Positions 1-5,598 of a stretch of DNA of 5,598 nt are shown here, in pieces. Made by a program: the position numbers and the translations under genes. The stretch spans positions 1 through 5,598 of the forward strand of contig DASPZP010000420.1 of assembly GCA_035636195.1 (NCBI GenBank). Direction: 5' to 3'. The stretch comes from Anaeromyxobacter_A sp035636195. GTDB lineage: Bacteria > Myxococcota > Myxococcia > Myxococcales > Anaeromyxobacteraceae. The notes beneath the pieces were generated by a model that saw nothing but the letters and a program-made list of their open reading frames with translations, ran no database searches and was not told the origin of the DNA. Position 1 is the stretch's first letter. Every line of letters begins with the position of its first letter.

Positions 1-375
1 CTCGAGGCCGATCACCTGATGGGGATGACCCGCTTCCTGGCGGGCATGGGGTGCGAGATCCAGGCGGCCCTCTCGGCCACCCGCACCCGCGGGCTCGACG
101 GGCTGCCCTCGGCCACGGTGGTGGTGGGCGACCTCGAGGACCTCGAGACCGCCGCGACCGGGGCCGATCTCCTGGTGGCGAACTCGAACGGGCGTCAGGC
201 GGCGGCGCGCATCGGCGTGAAGGCGCACCTCCGCACCGGGCTGCCCGTCTTCGATCGCCTCGGGGCGCACCACAAGACCTGGGTCGGCTACCGCGGGACG
301 ATGAACCTCGTCTTCGAGGTGGCGAACCTCTTCCAGTCGACGTCCACGGAGGCGCAGAAGCTCGCGCACAACTAA
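1..375 (+). CDS. nifN: NifN, C-terminal part (5' end outside window)
   Basis: This is the last 124 residues of the nitrogenase iron-molybdenum cofactor biosynthesis protein NifN. NifN pairs with NifE as the NifEN scaffold on which the NifB product matures into FeMo-cofactor in the cytoplasm. The frame is open from base 1 and ends at TAA 373-375. Family-typical C-terminal stretches are visible: a GDLEDLE segment followed by the ADLLVANSNG strand-loop, then GLPVFDRLGAHHKTWVGYRGT and a final NLVFEVANLF helix. These match the conserved C-terminal Rossmann-like domain of the NifN/NifK family. NifN is normally about 440-460 residues, so roughly three quarters of the gene lies to the left. The nifX start is 2 nt downstream. 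NifK or NifE C-termini are alternatives, but the following nifX favours NifN. Confidence 0.9.
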   Translation, partial: LEADHLMGMTRFLAGMGCEIQAALSATRTRGLDGLPSATVVVGDLEDLETAATGADLLVANSNGRQAAARIGVKAHLRTGLPVFDRLGAHHKTWVGYRGTMNLVFEVANLFQSTSTEAQKLAHN

Positions 376-377
376 CC

Positions 378-743
378 ATGAAGATCGCGTTCACGAGCAC
401 GGATGGTGAGCTGGTCGACCAGCACTTCGGCAAGACGCCGCACTTCTACGTGTGGGAGATCGGGCCGGAAGAGGCCCGCTTCCTCGAGCGCGTCGCCGCC
501 CCGGTCATCGTCGGCGACGAGGAGGACCGGACCACCGCCCGCGCCGAGGCGCTCACCGGCTGCACCGTCGTCTACACGGTGCAGATCGGCGGACCGGCAG
601 CGGCGAAGCTGGTCGCGCGGCGCATCCATCCCATGAAGACGCAGACCGAGGTGCCGGTGGCGGACCTCGTCGGGCGGCTCCAGGCGGTCCTGAAGAAGCG
701 GCCACCACCCTGGCTCAAGAAGGCAATGAACGGAGGAGCATGA
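378..743 (+). CDS. nifX: NifX, FeMo-cofactor precursor carrier protein
   Basis: A 121-residue cytoplasmic protein of the NifX/NifB C-terminal/NafY family (dinitrogenase iron-molybdenum cofactor domain). Family members bind FeMo-co precursors such as NifB-co and pass them between NifB and NifEN. The sequence opens with MKIAFTSTDG, followed by the conserved HFG motif at residues 16-18. Further on come the IGGPAAAKLV turn at about 70-79, HPMK at 84-87, and the typical C-terminal PPPWLKKAM tail. The length fits a stand-alone single-domain NifX. The ATG at 378 follows the nifN stop by 2 nt without a clear Shine-Dalgarno, which suggests coupling to nifN translation. Its TGA overlaps the fdxB ATG (ATGA, 740-743). 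The order nifN-nifX-fdxB is common in proteobacterial nif clusters and supports the call over related NafY or NifY proteins. Confidence 0.93.
   Translation: MKIAFTSTDGELVDQHFGKTPHFYVWEIGPEEARFLERVAAPVIVGDEEDRTTARAEALTGCTVVYTVQIGGPAAAKLVARRIHPMKTQTEVPVADLVGRLQAVLKKRPPPWLKKAMNGGA
732..738 (+). promoter_or_regulatory. Shine-Dalgarno of fdxB
   Basis: GGAGGAG lies inside the end of nifX. It is 3 nt (counted from GGAGG) before ATG 740 and 9 nt before ATG 746. The spacing is near optimal for 746 and short for 740, so this site bears on the start choice. The ten bases AACGGAGGAG recur before the transglutaminase-like gene at 3669-3678, where the GGAGG-to-start distance is also short. Confidence 0.6.
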
Positions 744-1009
744 ACATGGCGCACCTGACCGGCCTCACGCGTGGAAAGCGCGAGTGGACCCCGAAGTTCG
801 TGAAGTCCATCGACGACGAGCGCTGCATCGGCTGCGGCCGGTGCATCAAGATCTGCGCGCACGGCGTCCTCGCGCCCAAGGAGGTGGACGAGGAGGAGTC
901 GGCCAAGATGTTCGTCACGGTGGCGAACCCGGACGACTGCATCGGCTGCGAAGCGTGCGGCCGGACCTGCAAGAAGGACTCGTTCACCTTCGAGGCCATC
1001 GTCGCCTGA
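740..1009 (+). CDS. fdxB: Ferredoxin III, nif-specific 2[4Fe-4S] ferredoxin
   Basis: An 89-residue ferredoxin of the nif-associated FdxB (ferredoxin III) type, expected to donate electrons in the cytoplasm to FeMo-cofactor assembly steps or to nitrogenase. The N-terminal segment LTGLTRGKREWTPKFV is characteristic of the family. Two C-x2-C-x2-C-x3-C cluster motifs follow, at residues 29-39 (CIGCGRCIKIC) and 67-77 (CIGCEACGRTC), separated by an acidic stretch. All eight cluster cysteines are present. Neither motif is followed by the proline usual in bacterial ferredoxins, and the C-terminus is short. ATG 740 overlaps the nifX stop. A second in-frame ATG at 746 has better spacing (9 nt) from the GGAGG at 732-736, so the true start may be 746 (87 residues). 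The gene sits 10 nt before nifW. Confidence 0.92.
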   Translation: MNMAHLTGLTRGKREWTPKFVKSIDDERCIGCGRCIKICAHGVLAPKEVDEEESAKMFVTVANPDDCIGCEACGRTCKKDSFTFEAIVA

Positions 1010-1019
1010 GGGGGAACCG

Positions 1020-1358
1020 ATGCGACACCCTCCCCTGGAGGACGGCCCCGCCCGCACGCTCGAGCAGCTCGCGCACCTGAGCCGCGCCGAGGACTTCTTT
1101 CGCTTCTTCGGGCTCGAGTACGACCCGAAGGTCCTGACCGTCCACCGCCTTCACGTGCTGAAGCGCTTCGGCCTGGACGTGGCGGCGATCGAGGAGCGCC
1201 GGCCGCTCCCGGACGAGCAAGAGCGGCTCCGCCTGTACGGGGAGGCGCTGCGGCGGGCGCACCAGCTCTTCGCGGGCCCGCCCGTGCCCGAGCAGCGGGT
1301 CTTCCAGGTGCTGCAGGGTGGGTTGTGCCAGCTCGGGACCCCGAGGCGGACGACGTGA
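1020..1358 (+). CDS. nifW: NifW, nitrogenase stabilizing/protective protein
   Basis: A 112-residue protein of the NifW family. NifW is reported to associate with the MoFe protein, to help full activity, and to protect nitrogenase under oxygen exposure; its exact mechanism is unsettled. Recognisable family features are the SRAEDFFRFFGLEYDP segment (residues about 21-36), then VHRLHVLKRF (41-50), and a C-terminal VFQVLQG motif. The length is normal for the family (about 100-115). A purine-rich GAGGGGG at 1008-1014 gives a good ribosome binding site 5 nt before ATG 1020. The gene follows fdxB by 10 nt and its TGA (1356-1358) overlaps a GTG start of the next gene. No metal-binding motif or membrane segment is visible. 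Confidence 0.92.
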   Translation: MRHPPLEDGPARTLEQLAHLSRAEDFFRFFGLEYDPKVLTVHRLHVLKRFGLDVAAIEERRPLPDEQERLRLYGEALRRAHQLFAGPPVPEQRVFQVLQGGLCQLGTPRRTT

Positions 1359-1809
1359 CGGCGGCGGGCCTCACCGTCCGCAGCGCCACCACGCTCGACG
1401 TCGATGCGCTCGTCGGCCTCCTGGCCGTCCTCTTCGAGATCGAGGCCGACTTCCAGCCCGACGCGGGGCGGCAACGCGACGGCCTCGCGCTCCTGCTCGC
1501 CGCGCCGGCGCGTTCGACCGTGCTCGTGGCCGAGCGCGCGGGCGTGGTGGTGGGGATGGTCACCGCGCAGCTCGTGGTGTCCACCGCCGAGGGCGGCCTC
1601 TCCGCCTGGGTGGAGGACATGGTGGTCCTCGCGAGCGAGCGGCGCCGCGGCGTCGGGCGAGCGCTGCTCGAAGCCGTCGCGGCCTGGGCGGGAGAGCGCG
1701 GCGCGCGCCGCCTGCAGCTGCTCGCCGATCGCGAGAACGCGCCGGCGCTCGCCTTCTACGCCGGCCTCGGGTGGAGCGGCACGCAGCTCGTCTGCCTGCG
1801 GCTGAGCCG

Positions 1810-1813
<4 letters not shown>
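1355..1813 (+). CDS. GNAT-family N-acetyltransferase in the nif operon
   Basis: A 152-residue GNAT-superfamily protein that probably transfers an acetyl group from acetyl-CoA to an amine; the substrate is unknown. After an opening beta strand (LTVRSATTLD), motif A is clear: EDMVVLASERRRGVGRALLEAV, with the R-x-x-G-x-G pyrophosphate loop at about residues 96-101. A motif B-like region with ENAPALAFYAGLGW follows, giving the conserved Asn and the FY..LG segment. GTG 1355 is preferred because it forms a GTGA overlap with the nifW stop and has GAGG at 1343-1346, 8 nt upstream. An upstream GTG at 1325 would add 10 residues inside nifW with weaker support. The TAG stop at 1811-1813 overlaps the convergent nifA stop. 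Coupling to nifW suggests co-expression under nif control. Whether it modifies a nitrogenase component, a small molecule or something unrelated cannot be judged from sequence. Confidence 0.85.
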
Positions 1814-3402
<1,589 letters not shown>

Positions 3403-3414
3403 GACGGGCAGCAG

Positions 3415-3430
3415 AGCAAGGCGAGTGCCA
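3415..3430 (-). promoter_or_regulatory. Sigma-54 (-24/-12) promoter of nifA
   Basis: Read on the minus strand the site is TGGCAC-TCGCC-TTGCT, an exact match to the sigma-54 consensus TGGCAC-N5-TTGCW. It lies in the correct orientation immediately upstream of nifA. By the usual numbering transcription would begin near 3404, only about 2 nt before GTG 3402. This indicates RpoN-dependent expression of nifA, driven by NifA itself or by another activator such as NtrC. No clean TGT-N10-ACA NifA upstream activator site was found between 3431 and 3680, so the activator is unresolved. Confidence 0.8.
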
Positions 3431-3671
3431 ACGCCGCGACGGCCGCGCCGAGCCGCGGCGACCCACCCGGGCCCTTGGGGCGACTGCCCCTGTGGAGGTA
3501 CTCCTGTGCCAGCGGCGCTGACGGTTTCTCTGCCTCGTTGCACGTAGTTGGAGCACCCAGCTGCTCGCGGGATCGGCAGGTCGCCCCGAAAAGCGGCCGG
3601 TATCCTCATCCCGTTGGGCATCCCAGAGATGGGCCGCGAACTTGCAGCGTGGATGAGTCCACAATTCGAAC

Positions 3672-3677
3672 GGAGGA
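3672..3677 (+). promoter_or_regulatory. Shine-Dalgarno supporting a CTG start
   Basis: GGAGGA is a strong ribosome binding site. With GGAGG at 3672-3676, the gap to CTG 3681 is 4 nt and to CTG 3690 is 13 nt. It is the main evidence that translation of the downstream transglutaminase-like gene begins here although the frame lacks ATG, GTG or TTG. Confidence 0.55.
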
Positions 3678-3680
3678 GTT

Positions 3681-5598
3681 CTGCGGCTCCTGGTCCAGCA
3701 CCGCAGCACGTATCGCTATCCAAGCCCGGCCGCGCTCGGGCCGCACCATATCCGGCTGCGCCCCGCCAACCACGCGCGAGCGCGGGTGGAGACCTACGCG
3801 CTCACCGTGCCTGCGGAGGCGACGGTGCGCTGGCAGCACGATCCCTTCGGAAACAACGTCGCCCTGCTCACCTTCGCGAAGGGGAGCCGCCTGCCCGCGC
3901 TGGAGGTGGTGGTGGACCTGGCGGTCGACGTGCGGCCGGTGAACCCGTTCGACTTCTTCCTCGACGAGCGGTGCGAGCGGACGCCCTTCACCTATCCGCC
4001 CGAGGTGACCCTCGACCTGTCCCCGTTCCTCGACACGGCGGACCCGGCCCTGGCCGGCGGCAGCCTGTTCGCCGAGTTCCTGGCGAAGGCGCCGCGCGGC
4101 GGGAAGACCGTGCCACTCCTGGTCGAGCTCAACCAGGCCGTCCATCAGCGGATCCGCTACGTCGTGCGCGAGGAGGCCGGCCTCTGGACGCCGGAGGAGA
4201 CGCTCGAGCAGGCCCGCGGGAGCTGCCGCGACCAGGCGGTGCTGCTCATCGCGCTCCTGCGCGCCCGCGGCCTCGCTGCGCGCTTCGCCTCGGGCTATCT
4301 CATCCAGCTCACCGACGAGGGGATGATCCCGGACCAGCCGAAGGGTGTCGGGCGCGACGTGGTCGACCTCCACGCCTGGGCCGAGGTGTACCTGCCCGGC
4401 GCCGGCTGGATCGGCTTCGATCCCACGAGCGGCCTGCTCACCGGCGAGGGGCACGTCCCGCTCGCGTGCGTGGCGCGGCCGGCGCTGGCGGCGCCCATCG
4501 AGGGCACGTCAGACGTCACAGCCTGTGAAGTGAGCTTCCAGGCGACGGTGGCCCGCCTCGGCCACGAGGCGCGCCCGACGGCGCCGTTCACCGATACCGC
4601 CTGGGAGCGCCTCCTCGCCGCCGGGGACTCCGCCGACGCGGTCCTCGCGGAGGCCGGGCTCGCCCTCACGACCGGCGGCGAGCCCACCTTCAACGCCCGC
4701 GACGACGCCGGCGCGCCGGAGTGGAACGCCGAGGCGCTCGGCCCTTCCAAGTGGCCGGCGGCGATGCTCCTCGCGGAGGAGCTCCGCGGACGACTCGCGC
4801 CCGGCGCCGTGCTCCTGCGCCGTCAGGGCAAGTGGTACCCGGGGGAGCCGCTCCCGCGCTGGGCCATCGAGCTCGTCGGACGGGCCGACGGACGGCCGCT
4901 GTGGACCGACGCCCGCCTGCCGCAGGCGGCGAGCCGTGCCTCCGTCCATGCCGTCGCCGAGGCCATCGCCGCCCGCCTCGGCCTCGCGGCGCCGCTGCCG
5001 GCTTACGAGGATCCGTGGCGGCTCGTGCAGGAGGAAGCGACCCTCCCGGTCGATGTGGATCCGCTGGAGGCCGACCTCGACGATCCCGACGAGCGGCGGC
5101 GGCTGGCCAGGTTGCTGGGCGGTGGCCCGGGCCAGCCGGCCGGCTTCGTGCTCCCGCTGGCGCGCGAGGACGGTGCGTGGCGGTCGGAGGGCTGGTCTTT
5201 CCGGCGCGGCCACCTCTTCCTCATCCCGGGCGACAGCCCCATCGGCCTCCGGCTGCCGCTCGCCTCGCTGCGCGGGACGCCGGTGGAGGTCGAGCAGCCC
5301 GAGCCGGAGCTCGCCCTGCCCGACCCGCGCCGCAAGGAGCAGGAGGAGGCGCGCCAAGCGCGCCTCGCGGCCGCCAAGGCCGCGAAGGAGAAGGCGGCGG
5401 TCCACACCGCCCTGGCCGTCGAGGTGCGCGAGGACCGGCTCCACGTCTTCCTGCCGCCGCTCCCCACCGCCGAGGACTTCCTCGAGCTCCTGCGCGTGCT
5501 CGACGCCGTCCGGCTCGAGCTCGGCCTCGACCTGCAGCTCGAGGGCTATCCGCCTGCGGCGTCGCCGCTCCTGCGCCGGCTGACCGTGGCGCCCGACC
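3681..5598 (+). CDS. Transglutaminase-like/DUF2126 protein, N-terminal part (3' end outside window)
   Basis: The frame stays open from CTG 3681 to the window edge: 639 codons of a family usually about 1,100 residues long. A bacterial transglutaminase N-terminal domain comes first (LVQHRSTYRYPSPAALGPHH, then IRLRPAN, WQHDPFGN, NPFDFF). A papain-like transglutaminase core follows, with the triad intact: Cys182 in GSCRDQ, His231 in DLHAWAEVY and Asp247 in GFDPTSG. The DUF2126 (COG4196-like) region starts near residue 329 (LTTGGEPTF) and includes GKWYPGEPLPRW near 383. A charged Ala/Lys/Glu-rich stretch (about residues 550-573) looks helical and linker-like. The enzyme could hydrolyse or form amide bonds; the substrate is unknown. 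Relatives often neighbour alpha-E (DUF403) and circularly permuted ATP-grasp genes, suggesting a peptide-synthesis system. In-frame TGA 3654-3656 bounds the start. The first GTG (3786) would delete conserved N-terminal sequence. No signal peptide is seen. Confidence 0.88.
   Translation, partial: MRLLVQHRSTYRYPSPAALGPHHIRLRPANHARARVETYALTVPAEATVRWQHDPFGNNVALLTFAKGSRLPALEVVVDLAVDVRPVNPFDFFLDERCERTPFTYPPEVTLDLSPFLDTADPALAGGSLFAEFLAKAPRGGKTVPLLVELNQAVHQRIRYVVREEAGLWTPEETLEQARGSCRDQAVLLIALLRARGLAARFASGYLIQLTDEGMIPDQPKGVGRDVVDLHAWAEVYLPGAGWIGFDPTSGLLTGEGHVPLACVARPALAAPIEGTSDVTACEVSFQATVARLGHEARPTAPFTDTAWERLLAAGDSADAVLAEAGLALTTGGEPTFNARDDAGAPEWNAEALGPSKWPAAMLLAEELRGRLAPGAVLLRRQGKWYPGEPLPRWAIELVGRADGRPLWTDARLPQAASRASVHAVAEAIAARLGLAAPLPAYEDPWRLVQEEATLPVDVDPLEADLDDPDERRRLARLLGGGPGQPAGFVLPLAREDGAWRSEGWSFRRGHLFLIPGDSPIGLRLPLASLRGTPVEVEQPEPELALPDPRRKEQEEARQARLAAAKAAKEKAAVHTALAVEVREDRLHVFLPPLPTAEDFLELLRVLDAVRLELGLDLQLEGYPPAASPLLRRLTVAPD

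Larger units (their letters stand above)
3403..3680. other. Divergent intergenic region between nifA and the transglutaminase-like gene
   Basis: About 278 bases without a supported gene. The nifA side holds the sigma-54 promoter at 3415-3430. The other side ends with the GGAGGA ribosome binding site. Base composition is less extreme than in the flanking genes, and codon use in the open frames crossing it (minus strand to 3723, plus strand from 3548) is not gene-like. I see no convincing sigma-70 promoter toward the plus-strand gene, no RNA gene and no strong terminator. Confidence 0.6.

Noticed and set aside
3432..3460. Inverted repeat CGCCGCG/CGCGGCG with a 15-nt loop just upstream of the nifA promoter
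   Set aside because: A 7-bp GC-only match is expected by chance in DNA this GC-rich. It has no T-run and no resemblance to a known activator site.
3497..3511. Second TGGCAC on the minus strand as another sigma-54 promoter
   Set aside because: The -24 half is perfect but the -12 position reads TACC instead of TTGC. The site at 3415-3430 is far better and closer to nifA.
3642..3670. Sigma-70-like TTGCAG with a -10 candidate TTCGAA ahead of the transglutaminase-like gene
   Set aside because: The -10 hexamer matches only two of six consensus positions, which is not enough to call a promoter.
3403..3723. N-terminal extension of nifA upstream to ATG 3723
   Set aside because: The extra 107 codons have poor third-position G/C bias, no NifA similarity that I recognise, run across the sigma-54 promoter and overlap the start of the divergent transglutaminase-like gene.
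4509..5444. Long minus-strand open frame antisense to the transglutaminase-like gene
   Set aside because: It has Arg/Gly/Ala-rich low-complexity composition and no motifs, whereas the plus strand carries conserved transglutaminase and DUF2126 motifs throughout.

Overview
The window is GC-rich bacterial chromosomal DNA, about 70% G+C by eye, with strong G/C preference at third codon positions. It covers the end of a nitrogen-fixation (nif) cluster and the gene beyond it. The gene set and order (nifN-nifX-fdxB-nifW, with a separate nifA) point to a diazotroph with a proteobacterial-type molybdenum nitrogenase system. It could be a high-GC proteobacterium or a related phylum such as Myxococcota or Methylomirabilota/Rokubacteria. 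I cannot assign a genus.

Positions 1-1813 (+ strand) hold one tightly packed operon. It runs from the 3' end of nifN (FeMo-cofactor scaffold subunit) through nifX (cofactor carrier), fdxB (nif-specific 2[4Fe-4S] ferredoxin) and nifW (nitrogenase protective protein) to a GNAT-family acetyltransferase. Junctions are a 2-nt gap, a 4-nt ATGA overlap, a 10-nt gap and probably a 4-nt GTGA overlap, so translational coupling is likely throughout. The acetyltransferase is the least expected member.

Positions 1810-3402 (- strand) hold nifA, the sigma-54 enhancer-binding activator of nif genes. It converges on the operon and shares a 4-nt overlap of stop codons with the acetyltransferase gene. This NifA has an N-terminal GAF domain, an AAA+ domain with GSFTGA in place of GAFTGA, and a C-terminal Fis-type HTH. 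It carries the four-cysteine signature of oxygen-sensitive NifA proteins, but the last spacing is seven residues instead of the usual four (C-X11-C-X19-C-X7-C). A perfect -24/-12 sigma-54 promoter lies directly in front of nifA. Its predicted start site is only about 2 nt before the best start codon, so a near-leaderless mRNA is likely.

Positions 3403-3680 are a divergent intergenic region. From 3681 to the right edge a large + strand gene encodes the N-terminal ~640 residues of a transglutaminase-like/DUF2126 protein with an intact Cys-His-Asp triad. It has no ATG, GTG or TTG near its N-terminus; a CTG behind a GGAGGA Shine-Dalgarno is the best start. This gene is probably unrelated to nitrogen fixation and marks the edge of the nif island in this direction.

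Together the left part handles FeMo-cofactor assembly, electron supply and nitrogenase protection. NifA would switch on that operon, and probably its own promoter, only under low oxygen.
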